From Nymphalis io (taxonomy: Eukaryota; Arthropoda; Insecta; Lepidoptera; Nymphalidae): a stretch of 64,000 nucleotides of DNA. Shown piece by piece: positions 33,969-47,754 of this stretch (position 1 is its first letter; each line of letters opens with the position of its first letter). The stretch lies in the NCBI RefSeq assembly GCF_905147045.1, contig NC_065894.1:8097501-8161500 (forward strand). Reading direction: 5' to 3'. Below the pieces are notes generated by a model. That model ran no database searches and had not been told where the DNA came from. It saw nothing but the letters and a program-made list of their open reading frames with translations. The position numbers and the translations under genes were made by a program.

Positions 33969-36900
33969 TAACTAAAAAATTAAAAAAATGTTATGTAAAA
34001 CGAAGACGTCATGTATAAATCTGTTTAAAAATCAGCTAAACAAGCTTTTATGCCATAGCCATATAAAAATATTTTATTTATTTCTTATTCACTAAAAGGG
34101 TGTTTCGTATATTTCTATTAAGAATAAATATCTCGTGAACCACGCTTTATTCGCAGAGAGGGCGCCTCGAGGCGCGGTAATTATTCAGAAGGCGTTCAGA
34201 TGCATCTGCGCGCTCCCACTTCGGTGATTTTTTTTATTGTCTTAGCGTATGCCTTAGGTAAAGATTGCCGTCCAAGGAATTGGAAAAATAAATATTAATT
34301 CAAGCTTAGACTTAACCTAGTTGCCTAATACAATCTTTGTGTTACTGTTATTTCACTAAGAACATTAATAGAAACCAATCGGTTTATATTAATGTTTACT
34401 TCAAAAAGAAAATCTATTATCAATTTGATTGATATTTTAGAAAATTAATACTAATGACATAAGAATCTTACTTGATATCTCGATAGCTGAGTACCTATCT
34501 ATGTGGCGACCATTATTATATTTAACTTTATGTCATGTTTTTGTCATCTAAGTGACGTTCTTTGAACATAGTCCCAGAACTGTTCGATAGTTAGCCTGAC
34601 ATTTATATTTACCTGTGTTCAGGTTATATTAATGTTTGCAAAAATCGATGATAAAGTTACATACTAAAATTATTTATATGACTTTATATCTTAATTAGGT
34701 CTATGTTCATACAATCATGTGTACAAATAATTAAATAATTAATTACGGAATACTGAAATGTTATTTTTAAATATTCATAAAAGTCCAGTGTAAGTTTTCG
34801 CTAATAATATTTTTGTACAAAAATCGTCGACAACGCGTCGCTAAGCCTGAGGGGATTTAATTAGACAGCTCAACCATAGTTTAATGGGGCGTGAAGATAA
34901 AGACTAAGGGAGATTTTAAATGATTCATGGAACTGAAAAGAACCTTTGAACATATATTTTATTCCGGCGGCGTTTACATTTTTAATTTTCTTGCTCTTTT
35001 TGATCATGTTTTCCTGGTGTCTAAAATATTATACTTAGCATTAGCTCATTGAGTAAAAGGAGATCACCATTATATTATGTATATGTAGTTTACTTAAATA
35101 TAATCTTCTGTTACAAACAAACAACTTACAATGTAGCTTATTCCTTAAATCGTTAAGTATTTAATATCGCTATTCGTTTTGTTTTATTATTTCTGCTACT
35201 ACTACTATTTATACTCGTCTACGTGAACATATATTGTCAGAAAGTTCCTAGTTCTTGTCATCTTATGACATCTATAATACACTATTATTCATATGATTAT
35301 ACTATATATAGCTTTGTATTTATTTTGTTGATATTATATGTATATATATTATATGTACGTATATTTTTATAAAAAAATATAATCGATTCTATTATCAACG
35401 CGTTTAAACAAACAAACTTCAACTTTTGTGCACGTTATGTTATTCAAATTTCAAATAAACTTTTTTCGTTATTTTCATTTGGTATTCTTATGACAAATAT
35501 TTACCTAAAATATTCATATATATAAACAGTTTTCATACATAACTTTAAAACGAAGCATCTGCTTTGCATGTAATGAAATATTTTATAGTCGAAAATAGTT
35601 TGTATCTTTTTAACCCCTAGAAATACTATATAATGAGATATTTATGTACATATGTTGTCTTTTGAAACAAAGATATATATTAAAGAGTTAGTTTATTTTA
35701 TTCTAAATTAGATATGTATATTTGATAATAAAAATAAAAAAGAATAAGAACAGTCAATATATCAAACGTATATACGTATATACCTTACGTTTGTTGTATC
35801 AAATTTTGAATATGAATGTTCGATACCTCACACTTACGAGGCTGCCTCGGCTTGGCTTTGTTCTACTCTTAAATAATCTTATTAAATCCAACTAATACGT
35901 AAACTATACAAACATATATATACTTTAGATCTAGCACTAATGAATACAGATATATAGTAGATGGTAACAATAGTCGGTGATTGCACGGGCGCTGCGGTTC
36001 TCCCCCGACCGCAGCAGACGGCTACCTATCAGCATATTGCAGTAATTGATTAACAATTAAACATATTCTGATTTGTCTATAAGGCCATTATTTAATTAAT
36101 CATTATCATTGTATTTAATAATTATTATTATCTTTTATAGACATGCCATAGTAAGCATTTTTACGCTTGAACAAAAAAGGGGACAAATAAATGGTAACTT
36201 GACTTCTGTTGAATTGTCACCCAATATAAGTCTTTAATTAAACAAATACGATATTTATCTTATGTTTCTTGTAAATTAAAATTTTGATACTTTAAATTAA
36301 AAAAAAGGCGTTGGGCGTATAAAAAGACGTACTCCTATTAGCAAAGTAGATGATACTGGTTGTATTACATTGTTTATGACAGACTATGTATAAAAATAAA
36401 ATGGCTAAAATATTACTTTTACCCGTACTAAGTTGGGACGGGTAGCTCGTTTTAAATAAAGCTGTACATCTAATACATTTTAAGGAGTTCAGCGCCTTAA
36501 AATATACAAGCTTATCGGCTTAATTTGAGATAATTTTTATGTTTTTAAATTTAGTTACGTTTAACTACTATCTTATCAATTGTTAATACTTTATACATTA
36601 TGAAGTTATTTTAAATTATTTATTTGAAATAAATAAGCTTATATTCTTTAAATTAATTTTAAGCAGATTTGAAGTAAATGCTAATAATACAATAAAAAGA
36701 TCCTAGAAATCCTTTTCTAGAGGAACTTCGAAGAGGAATTTCGATTATCTCTCAAACGTAATGTCCGCGGGATGACTCAAAGGCGATTTTTTATAGACCG
36801 TCGGAGGTTGTGGGACCCGTAATTCAATTTATTGCGTCTACCCTCTCCCTGGGAGTGCTTCTAAGCGATAATGCAATTTGATTGAGCTACTTATTGGTCC

Positions 36901-38974
36901 TTTACCTTTTCATTACATCGGCTAAATTTCAATCGAATAGAAGAAGAAAATACGTCTTCAAAGGGGTGAGAACTTGGTAAATATATACGAATTTTCGCTT
37001 TCTTACTGAACGTGAAATACTGCGACACAATAAGAGGTCTTTAGCCTAACAATGGGAACTTTTCGCTTTGCCTCTTGGCACCTAAAACACCGAGCGATGA
37101 ATAGAAACGTTTCCCCGCTCAAGTTATAGGTACTTTTGATGGCGTGGTGTGGTGAGTCTGTGAACCTTCACTGGAAGCGCGTTTAAAAAAAGTTATGCAA
37201 ACTGCTTTTATAACATTTTCCTTTATGAAAAAGGCTTAAAAAGAATTTCACCGACCGACGTTTATTTTTTGTTTTCACTTTCGTCAGCCCTTAGCTCATT
37301 TTGTTTGAATATATTTTGATGTCCCTCTAATACCATTTTCCCTTCAACTCAGTCATAAGTTTGTGAAAGAAATTGGCTACAGCGTGATGGTTGATTGTAA
37401 CTTAACCATCATTATGCGACTTCTAAACCGTTGGTTTATTGAGACAATTGCATACCTATTATACGAATTCGTATACATACTTATAACAAAACTGAACCAA
37501 ACATTACGCTGTATAATGAAGCAATTTAACTTTGGTCTCGTTCGCGTAAGTTCAGAAAGCATTGAAATATGGACTTTAATATTACTTAAGAGACATTCGA
37601 ACTTAGACGTTGAATATGACACCCTGTATAATGGTGTCTTGTTTTCACTGAAAATGATGTTGCTGATTTATAGACTCTAAATCGTTTTAATGGAGTCTCG
37701 ACTGGATGTTTTAATAACTTTAGAGTTGCTCTCCGTAAATGATTACTTGCGTTTTGTTAAAGGCTAAAATTAAGACTATCTGTTGCCACAAAAATTTAAC
37801 ATAATATATACTATATATTATCTGTAAAAAAAAACAGACCGGGTGGATTGTATTTGTTAAAAATAAACAATATATTTATAAATCCTAGATTTTCCACTAA
37901 AGGTCTAACTTTTATTGAGTCGACTTAGTGAACTTAGAGAAGCGCTTTGCAAAGTTTAGATTCTCAAAGGACTCGCTGTTCAAGATTTACTGAAACTTTA
38001 AATATTTATTTACAAGCAATCTTTGCAAAATATTTCTTTTTTAAATCAAACAGTTACTCTCTACCATTACTGTAAATAAAAACATTAAAACGGATTTAAT
38101 GAAAAAAGGCATAAGCTGTCATTCCGTGTGCCTTATTTTTTGCAATAATCCGGTAAATATTAAGATTCCATTTCAGAATTTTTCTCGCTGTATCAAGGAA
38201 TTCCTAGTAGGCGAATAAGAGTCCTCAGCGGGATCCTGCATAATTGAGTCCATAAATCATACGACCATCGAAATAAGATGTGGTTCACGAATGTTGCTAT
38301 AATAGTGAATAGTGCTTACGTAAAACAGTATGGTTTCATATGAAAATCGTGTTATGAGGTCATATATGAAAAGAAATGTTTGCGAGTTCCCGCATGATAA
38401 AATATAAATAACGCTCAGATTTATAGAAATGTATGAATGCAATAAATTGCTTATAGTTCTCATTTGAAACGTATTCCTGCTTATTCGTGTCATATACTTA
38501 ACATTTTATTTGTATATACAGATAGCGTTTAGCGATTTGGAATTCGTTGGTTATGAATTTTGAATGAATTCGAAGCCTTGGATAATTAACTGGAAGTAAA
38601 AAGAGATTTTATATATTCAATATGTAACACTTAACTTCATTAGAATTTTTAAACATTAGTAAGTTTTCTAATGTTAACACTTGCTTATAGATAATCTTTA
38701 AAATTCATTATAAAATAAGTCGTCGGCTAAAAGGCCATAAAAAGGAAGGTTTCTTTACGAAGATTTTTTACATAAACTATTGCATGTAGTGAATTACAAA
38801 TGAATTGCTAGTTTCTTAGAATAGCAAACATTGATACGATCAGCATGAACATCTATGATAGGATCAGTACGAATGCAAATTTTTCTGCATGCAAGAATTT
38901 TAAAAACTGTATACATGTTAATATGAATTTTATTGTCAGATTTGAACAATTAAGTGTTCTTCACCTGAAATTAG
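33969..38974. other. Long non-coding stretch
   Basis: About 5 kb without recognised mobile elements, apart from a possible Metulj tail scrap near 37034-37060. GC-richer non-repetitive patches lie at about 34140-34225, 35975-36035 and 36720-36860. A 105-codon frame at 37363-37680 has no splice context. In sequence this AT-rich, a few frames of that length are expected by chance. Confidence 0.4.
35991..36015. other. GC-rich hairpin with 8-bp arms
   Basis: GCTGCGGT and ACCGCAGC are perfect inverted arms around a 9-base loop, in a small GC-rich island within AT-rich DNA. Role unknown. Confidence 0.55.
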
Positions 38975-39555
38975 CCTGTTAATGTCCCACTGTTACAGTA
39001 ACAGTACAGTAACAGCCTGTTAATGTCCCACTGCTGGGCTAAGGCCTCCTCTCCCTTTTGAGGAGAAGGTTTTGGAGCTTATTCTACCACGCTGCTCCAA
39101 TGCGGGTTGGTAGAATACACATGTGGCCGGATTTCAATGAAATTAGACACATGCAGGTTTCCTCACGATGTTTTCCTTCACCGTCAAGCACGAGATGAAT
39201 TATAAACACAAATTAAGCACATGAAAATTCAGTGGTGCTTGCCCGGGTTTGAACCCACGATCATCGGTTAAGACTCACGCGTTCGAACCACTGGGCCATC
39301 TCGGCTTTTGTCCCACTGTTGGACAAAGTTAATTCTTATTTCGGAGAAGGTTAGGATCTCATTCTACCACGCTGCTTTGATGCGGGATAGTGAATACACA
39401 TAAAGCAGATACACGACCCAGACGATATTTTCCTTCGCCGCAACAGAAAATAAAAAAATTAAGCACATTAAAAATAGTGGTGCTTGCCTTGGTTTCTAAT
39501 AGCAATTTTCAGTTAAAACTCACGCATTCTTGCCAATGAGCTGTCTCAGTTCTTA
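38975..39555 (-). repeat. Old Metulj copy interrupted by a younger one
   Basis: The tail of an old copy (cctgttaatgtcccactgtt) lies at 38975-38994. It resumes at 39309 (tgtcccactgttggacaaag) and runs to a degraded head near 39555 (aatgagctgtctcag). The body is strongly diverged, unlike the insert between 38995 and 39308. Confidence 0.75.
38995..39308 (-). repeat. Young Metulj nested in an old Metulj
   Basis: Complete copy, well matched to the 42121 copy, with intact B box and head. It is flanked by the 12-bp duplication TGTCCCACTGTT at 38983-38994 and 39309-39320, which is itself old-Metulj sequence. A short tandem of acagta units (38994-39006) sits at its 3' tail. Confidence 0.85.
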
Positions 39556-40065
39556 TTGCATATGTATTACTTCATTAATATTATTGTTGATTGTTCAACC
39601 AAACTAATATATGGATTTTTTATAATATATAATAACTTATCGAATCCTCAAAAGTCAACGTTATATAAGTTGCGTGACGATGGCAAGTCTTAGATATTGT
39701 CCATCGTCATGTGACTCTATCTTTCAGCATCAGGTAGGCCTACCTGCAGTTCTTTCACAGCGTCGTATCTCAAAATAAATTACAAATATTAATCTTTGTA
39801 CAGACAAACCCATCTATGTTATTATACGTGTAGCTGATCTTGCGGCACGCGTGAATTATGTCTCAATATCGCGCGACCCTTGGCACCTGCACAGGCTTCT
39901 TTTATCGCGCTATTGATTCATTGTTAATAGAGCTGGCACGCAACCTACCATATGATTTGTTGCTTCTATTTCGTAACCTGTATTCTGTTCTTCTATATAC
40001 TTATATATGTAAGATTTTTTTTCGCTTACTTCATTCCTACATGTATGAAGAGCCGTGATGATTGG

Positions 40066-40195
40066 TAGAGCCGAGATGGCCCAATAGTAAATCTTAACAG
40101 AATATAATATAGGGTTTAAACCGAGACAAGTACTAGTGCTTTTTTGTGCTTTATTTGTGTTATTATTAATGTCGTGTTTGGCGAGCTGTAGAATA
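40066..40195 (+). repeat. Old Metulj 5' fragment
   Basis: Reads agagccgagatggcccaata, a degraded B box (agggtttaaaccgag), then cttttttgtgctttatttgt, and fades out. Part of the A/B-box spacer is deleted. Confidence 0.65.
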
Positions 40196-40691
40196 TTTAC
40201 TGACTGTAATTTATCGAACTTCTTTTGTTAATGAAATATATTTGCTCTGTAGGTTTTGTTCATTCTTGATTGGAAAAAATACCTTAGCATTAATCAACTT
40301 GCAGCTAGCTAACATTTTTACCACCATTCCATGCGATCACGACTTATGGCTTTAATGTAAATAATTCTTAGATAAAAGTTATTTAAAATCTTAGAATACT
40401 TATTTGTATTCAAAGTATTATTTTTTACTTAGACCTTAGTTTTACATAAAAGTTTGACATATAGGGTATCCTTATACCCATCCTTTCCTTTTTTAACGTC
40501 TTATGTAGAGATTCGCGTTCATCATAAGTATAATAACGAAAGAGACATGACTTAAGCAGCAATTAAAAAAATGATAAGCATGTAATTTGTTAAAACATTA
40601 ATAAAGATTTGTAAATTGAAACGCTGTCACCAATGACTTTGTTTCTAGCCAAACTAATATTTAAAACACAATTATTATGATAGATAGATAG

Positions 40692-40893
40692 TAACAGCCT
40701 GTTAACGATCCACTACTGGGCTAAGGCCTCCTTTCCTTGTTTGAGGAGAAAGTTTGGAGCTTATTCGTCAAGCATGAGATGAATTATAAAAACAAATTAA
40801 GAACATGAAAATTCAGTGGTGCTTGCCCGGGTTTGAACCCACGATCATCGGTTAAGATTCACGCATTCTAACTACTAGTCCATCTCTCATTAA
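40692..40893 (-). repeat. Metulj copy with internal deletion
   Basis: The tail (acagcctgttaac) is followed by gagcttattc, then jumps straight to gtcaagcatgagatg, losing about 100 central bases. The head is preserved through cgggtttgaacccacgatca. Confidence 0.8.
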
Positions 40894-42110
40894 GTTTATT
40901 ATATAGAACAAAATAATATATAAAACACGATTGTCTATGAGCGAAGCTGATAAAGTAAGTTGGCTCATTGTGTCCACTCCTGTTGATCAACCAATTAAAA
41001 GAAATCTATTGGCTTACAGGTTGGTAGCGGCTACATTGTAAACACAGTTGTATCCAAATAAACCATGTTAATTCATTACTATTCTACGCGCTTGTGGATT
41101 CGTGTGGCCAGCGTTTATTTGATCTGCCGCTACCGTTCTGTTTGTTTGCAGCACGTGAACTGCTTAACTTAGGTCCCGACAATGCTTGTTTGAAATTTTT
41201 TGTACAAGTCTACGATGTAAGGACGTCGCTGGAATATACGTGAGAGATGTTATGCCTGAATGTTAGTGCATTAGGATTTTATCTTCAAGATTTTTAAGGT
41301 TTTGATTCCAGCTACTTTTAAGTAAATTGTATCGTCAGTTCGTGTTTTGTCTGAAACAGCTAGTTAGTATAATATGTTGAATGGTTTAATTACATGTTAT
41401 ATATATTTATACTTGCATTAATCAATATTGATACCACATTATTTTTAAATTAATAAAATATACACATTTCTTAGTAACACGCTCTTTTGAAGTAATGTTA
41501 TATAAATATATAAATATTTAATTATTTTTTTTAAAATAAATCAAGGACGTTATATTTGAGATTTCTACTGAAAGGGTACTTAATTTAATTAGCGACTTCG
41601 TTGACTTCGCACAGCCGCAGAGCGAAACTAGGTGTGTCATCCTAGTATTTGTAGGCTTAATTAATTAAAAGCGTAAACTTTCAAGTGACTTCTCCGTTAC
41701 TGCGATGGCTGTAATTAGATTCGTCAACTTCTGCGGTTTATATAATACAGTTTGTTCAGAATAAACAATTTTAGGTCAAAATTTCGAAGTTGTTAAAGTT
41801 TAAGTAGTAAATTAGTTTTAATTTAGTTAAATGTTTGAAATTTAACATATAAATTTAAGTATTAATTATTATATATATTAAGTGTTACCTGACAGTAGTT
41901 TATAATTTCCGATCATTCCATATGTACTTTAATTAGTTTTGTACGTTTTACTACCATTTAAAGGTCATTAAAATAAAAAGCAGCTAATGAATTCCATTTC
42001 GTTTTTCTTTCGTAAGGTTTTCATACCGAACGGGAGTTTTGTATAAAAAAAAATATATTTTATTTCGTCCTGCAAATTGACGGTGCAAAATTGCAAAAAT
42101 TTATTTTATT
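40894..42110. other. Non-coding stretch with a cryptic exon-like site
   Basis: At 41136-41151 a strong acceptor-like tract (gttctgtttgtttgcag) is followed by CACGTG and, at 41217, a GTAAGG donor-like site. The 65-base interval is open only in a phase that neither exon in this window supplies. The rest is AT-rich. Confidence 0.35.
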
Positions 42111-42120
42111 TTTAATATTT

Positions 42121-42420
42121 CGTAACAGCCTGTGAATGTCCCACTGCTGGGCTAAAGGCCTCCTCTCCTCTTTTTGAGGAGAAGGTTTGGAGCTTATTCC
42201 ACCACGCTGCTCCAATGCGGGTTGGTAGAATTCACATGTGGCAGAACTTCAGTGAAATTAGACACATGCAGGTTTCCTCACGATGTTTTCCTTCACCGTA
42301 AAGCACGAGATGAATTATAATCACAAATTAAGCACATGAAAATTCAGTGGTGCTTGCCCGGGTTTGAACCCACGATCATCGGTTAAGATTCACGCGTTCT
42401 TACCACTGGGCCATCTCGGC
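42121..42420 (-). repeat. Metulj-type SINE, full length, with target-site duplication
   Basis: Complete and close to the apparent family consensus, so it is a good reference copy. A 10-bp duplication, TTTAATATTT, lies at 42111-42120 and 42421-42430. Confidence 0.9.
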
Positions 42421-42430
42421 TTTAATATTT

Positions 42431-43882
42431 ATTAAAATTTAATAAATTTTTAATATTTATTAAAAAATACTAATTACATAATTATAACGTTATTCTATGC
42501 GATGCTTATTAAAGGAATAAAATACGTTGAATAATTAATAATTATTTGTAAAATAGATTTTTTTTTAAATATGCGTCGTGTATTTGACTTTATTATTGAA
42601 CTTTTATATGAGTTCAATTGCATTAATATATACTTATATAAAACATAATAAAATAGAAAGCGTTCATTAATTGTAATTAATAGTAGGTATACTTTAAAAG
42701 TATGTTTTGAATTCTAGTAACCAAGATTTACGAGCGGTTCCTAAATCCTCTTCACGAGTCATTGCTCCAACTTTCCGACGATTAAGATTTACAACGGAGC
42801 AAACCCTAAATAACTTAAATAGTTGGAAAACCTGATTCCCCGCAACACGAACTCGATACAAGCCGCCGCCTCTATATTTTGGAAACTATTTGCGGCTTAG
42901 TATTAAATTATAAAATAAATAGATATTTAAAAAATATTTTTACAAATTAGATTTTGCATGGCATCAATATTGATATTCTTTAAGTTATATAAGACAATTT
43001 CATTTAAGTTCACAATATAATGACTTTTCTTTGCATGTTCTAAATATGTCAACGAGATATTAATGATAAATAAGGATTATAATTTAAAACAAATTAATAA
43101 ACACAATTTAATAAAGACGAATGAATTTAAAACAGGTTATTCTTAGAGAACATTTGCGTCTTTCCTTTTTTAGTCTCATTTTCGTTACATAGACATTCTT
43201 TGCTGGCAATCTCTTTCTGCCGTGTCAGCCTGCCAGTCTTTATCATTTTTATGTATGAATCTTCTGGCGTTATTTGAAACATAAATGAAGAGAGCGGATA
43301 CATTGTTAAAGATGTTTGTAAAATAAGTGCATTTTTCTTTCGACAATATGGGATATTCTTGGTTCCTCAGCCCCGTGTATGGCCAGTATGCGTGACCCGC
43401 GCCATACCCTTTATAGGCACTCCTCTGTTTACGTGTGTATATATATGTTTAGCAGTATACGTATAGCGTGTTATAATATCTATATGAATTCACATCGAAT
43501 CGTATTACCAAAGTACTGCACCTATTTTTATGTATTAAGATAATAAACATACGATTCACGCTTCAATTCAATTTCAGTATTCACTCGTATACGGTATTAC
43601 TAAAATCCTCCCGTACCATTCATACGCAGATGGAAATCCATAAACCTGCCTTCGAAAACGATTTCAAGTACTTAGTAATGATCCCTTGAAAATATAAAAA
43701 GAAAAATATGTTATACGAAGGTAGTTTACGGATAGGTACGTTTCACCAAAATTGGGTTAAGATATCACGTTGAGACCGGATATAAAGAGCCCTTATTTTC
43801 TTGGAAGATAACTATTTAAAACAAAATAAATTATTTTATTAAAAGCTTTCTTAAACGTTTTATTATTAATAAAATTTGAAGA
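42431..43882. other. Non-coding stretch
   Basis: AT-rich. GC-richer non-repetitive patches lie at about 42820-42895 and 43365-43435. No exon supported. Confidence 0.4.
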
Positions 43883-43991
43883 ATGCAAACCCGAAAAAGG
43901 ACCACTGAATTTTCATGTGTTTAATTTGTATTTATAACTCATCTTGTGCATGGCAGTGAAGGAAAACATCGTGAGTATTCTGCATGTGTTT
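43883..43991 (+). repeat. Old Metulj middle fragment
   Basis: From a B-box remnant (gcaaacccgaaaaagg) through accactgaattttcatgtg to aaaacatcgtgagtattctg. Both ends of the element are missing. Confidence 0.7.
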
Positions 43992-45376
43992 TTACTTTTA
44001 CTTTAGTATTTAATGAACAGTAAATGATCATTATATTAGAGATATATAATATGGGTAAATGTTCTGGTAAACTTACGTTATTTATCGAGAAATGCTCGAC
44101 ATGTTTCGAGAAGACTGCGGTTCCTTAAACGAGTTGCCGCTTTGACGATGCGACATAATTACAGGGATGACATGCCGATCGATTCTCGTCAAGTAAAACG
44201 AGAATATTTAATAATTATAAAAGAAAATACTTATTACAATAAATGTATAATATTTTCTCACGGTTGTTTTATTATACACATAAAACTGGCTTGTAACAAT
44301 AAAACATCTAAAGACAATTCATTTAGCAGAACATGCAAACATAATTATTATTATTATTATTGACACTTATTATATTATATGTATATAACTTGTTGTTATG
44401 TATGTGAATTTTTATATCTATAAAAATAAAAATGAAATCTCGGTGTATATGTGGGAGATAATATTTCTTTAATTAAGTTCCGGTCTTATTATAACACGGT
44501 TGTTCAATTGATTCAAATGGCAAGTCTTTATATAAGGCTCGACAGATGTCAACAGATCAGAAGTGGTTCAGTGTTGAACACGGCACTATCGGTGCTCTGA
44601 ACTGTTTATTTGGTAATTACCCAGGTGAGCATATTTTTGTATTTATTCTGTTAATTATGTAATTAAACATAATTATTTTATGTATCGAATTCACTGTACT
44701 CACTATTTAGAAATAAGTATAATACCTTGTTATTGTATTAAATATACTTTGTTTTCTTATAAATTGGTTTTACTATTTATTTTGTCTCCCGTTCTCTCAC
44801 ATATAATTGAAAAATAACTGACTCTTTTTAAGTTAACCACGACTATTTGCGAGTTACCAAAACGTTTTTTTTTTTAGACTACTGCTGCTAATCTAAATAT
44901 TGTGTATATATTATTCAAATAGGCATTATGTACGTTTCGACGCTGGCAAAGCTGCGGGTTGTTCTAATTAAAGATAAAAATATGTTTATTTTTCTGCTTG
45001 CAAACAGTAGTAATTAGTTTTGTGATATTAATTTATTTTGTTTGCAGCTGAAATTAAGCGTACCGTATCGTTATGAAAACCAAGTTATATTATATTAGTT
45101 ACTACATACAATTCCAAATTAAAATGCACAAAAATGCGTGCGAGACACTTTCGAAGAACCCGCATGTATGGTATCAAGATACCTACTATCTAATTATAAT
45201 CTTGTAATTATGTGACCCCAACCTTTTCAATTACACGAAGTACCAGGAATGGGCGGTAACGGCAGAATATGTCTGACTCAGCGGAGTTCATTCGGTGAGA
45301 ATAACATGCTTCGTTGCTGTGAAAGTGTGCTATTGTCATTGTATAATACTTTAAATCGATCTATATGTTTGTTTCG
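43992..45376. other. AT-rich non-coding stretch
   Basis: No repeat or exon recognised, apart from a short (ATT)n tract near 44344-44361. Confidence 0.4.
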
Positions 45377-45580
45377 TGGAGATGGCCCAGTGGTTAGAAA
45401 ACGTCAATCTTCCTAACCGAAGATTTCAGATTGAAACCCTGCCAAGTCCCACTTAATTTCTCCACTTAAAATTTCGTGTTAGGCGTTAAAGAAATTCTGG
45501 GGTAACTTGCATTGCAGCAGCGAGGTAGGATTAGGTTCAAACATTCTTCTCAAAAAGAAAGAAAGCTATTTTTTTTTACA
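45377..45580 (+). repeat. Old Metulj copy
   Basis: The head is well preserved (gtggagatggcccagtgg). The body is heavily diverged with deletions, ending in gcagcagcgaggtaggatta and cttctcaaaaagaaagaaag. Confidence 0.65.
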
Positions 45581-45720
45581 TTTACTGTTACTTATATTAT
45601 TATATATATAGCGAATTAATTACTTTTTACAATGTTTGTCATTGCTTGTAAAACGAGCCGTAATCTTAAGAGTTCATAAAAATTCCTAAAATATTCATTG
45701 GCTTGCTTAAAAGTCATTTT

Positions 45721-45870
45721 GTGATCGGCGGTAAGGGTAAACATCGTGAAGAATCATGGGTGTTTCGAAAAAGTGTGAGACAAATATATCCACAGTGAGC
45801 CGGCGTGATGGAATAAGTCGCGACATTTTTCTTTTAAATATAATTGTTTTGTACAGTTGTGGGATATTTT
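45721..45870 (+). repeat. Old Metulj 3' half
   Basis: Blocks gcggtaagggtaaacatcgt, gtgagccggcgtgatggaat and gttgtgggatattt follow Metulj order. It lies about 140 bases after the 45377 copy and may have been part of a tandem or independent insertion. Confidence 0.5.
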
Positions 45871-46105
45871 AATTAATTAAATGTTTTTATGTATTCAATA
45901 ATCATAAATTACAAAAAAAAAACAACACAAGATAACATTAAAACATGTTTATCGAGTACTCAAGTAATTTTAAAGTAAAGTTTGTATTAAACAAAACCAT
46001 GACAAATTACACGTAATCTATTTGAGTACATTGACTCATGTAAACTATTATTGTTAAAGTTGTGGTTGGTTTAAAATTATTATTAATTAATAATTTAATT
46101 TTGAG

Positions 46106-46200
46106 GCATGGTAGCCACGTTATGGTTAGAGACGTGAATCTTGGGGGTTCAAAACTGAGTTTTCATTCCAATTTGTGCCTATAATGTAATCCCATTCGAT
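46106..46200 (+). repeat. Possible degraded Metulj head
   Basis: The order ttatggttagagacgtgaat, gggggttcaaaact and tttgtgcctataatg recalls the Metulj A-box to B-box region. Weak. Confidence 0.35.
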
Positions 46201-46319
46201 GAAAACGTGAATAAACCATCCAGCGTCGGACGAAATTATGTGATATGTTTTATTAATCAACGTTAGAGCAGTTAAATAAAATAAGCTACACGGCTTTTTA
46301 ATAAAGAGGACTTTTTCCG

Positions 46320-47754
46320 GCATTTTTTTCTGTCTTTCTTGTATTTTGTCTATACATTGATTTACGTTATTTTAAAGCGACTGCAAGTTTTTTTAAATTA
46401 ATTTATTGCCAGGCAGCATCACAATATATCTATATCTATAAATATTTTATTGTAGATAGTAGTTTTCGCTGCGAGTCTCAAGCTTAGCAGTTCCTTTGTT
46501 GGTTAGTATAAGCCTTAAAGATGTTGCACTGGCAGGCTGTTACTATTTTTACTTTTATTTATTTCATTTTGCAAATTATATTATGAACACATGGAAATAT
46601 TGTTTGTTTATGGTTGTCATACAAAAAACGTATTCGAAACTTGGCATTGAGGTAGCGATCGAATAGAATATTTTAAATTTCAGAAAATTCAAGACTGTCT
46701 TACTTAAGCTTAAATTGTTTTTAAATTTTACTATAATGCATTTTTTATTAAAAGCTTATGCGAATAAGATTTTTGTAAGTTTGTATACAATTTTAATAGG
46801 ACAAAGCTTCAAAAACAATGTGTGCTAAAATAAATTGTAAGTTTTTAAACTATAAAGCTTTCGTTGTATTCTGAATTCAAACTTAATGCCTTATTCATAC
46901 CACACGGTACGGTACATACCCCCTAGGGTTGCCCTTTTAAATTAAATTGTATTTTTTTATAAAAATAATAAATGTCTTACGTAATGTTTATTTATTTTCT
47001 TGATAACGTAATTGAATGTTAAACTTAAACTTATTATATAGTTCTATTAAATGACGACCACTTACTTCTATAATGCAAACTGAATGATTATAAACTATAT
47101 ATAAACTGAACTAATGAAACATATTTGTAAAATTCTATTATGCTTATTTTCTTCAGAAATCTGTTATTTATATAATTCATTCATTCTGCCTTAAAAGATT
47201 AACTTAGAATAAATTAGTCATTCTTTTGACATAAATTTTATTTCGTCATAACATCAATTAATACGTCTTAATCAAAGATTATATGTTTTGAAAGTTGTTC
47301 ATTCAACCAATTTTTAAATTCAATTTATAACTTTACCATAAACTTTCTCACTGAAAATAAAATTATTGACCTTAATAGCGAGATTGATTTCCATTTATAT
47401 TGTTACCATACGCAGCTTAATTAGTAATACTACACTTGGTATAAACATATTAATATACAAAGTATACTAGTCAAAGCCCTAACGTGGAAAGCAAAGCAAC
47501 GTCCGTCATGTGTCCAAGCGAATCGTCGAGGAAATTAATCACATCGGGAGAGTACAATGTTCAGATTTTATTACACTTGAGTGAACATTAACTTGCGTTA
47601 AGTTTATACGCAGTCACTTTGTATTATTTACTTACTATATATAGTGTAACGTAAAGAAAATTATCGAAAATTTACCTACTTATAATTTTTTTTAAAAATA
47701 TAATATATATAAACAATAATTAAGTAGTGATTAAATCGATTACGGTGGCTAATC
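46320..47754. other. AT-rich non-coding stretch
   Basis: No repeat family or exon recognised, apart from a possible Metulj tail scrap (tggcaggctgttacta) near 46530. Confidence 0.4.

Noticed and set aside
37363..37680. 105-codon open frame with hydrophobic stretches
   Set aside because: Overlaps an equally open antisense frame; no promoter, splice site or domain. A few frames of this size are expected by chance.
41152..41216. Exon-like 65-base interval with a strong acceptor and a GTAAGG donor
   Set aside because: It is open only when the previous exon leaves one base. Both exon candidates here leave two bases, and in that phase a TGA follows at once. No independent support.
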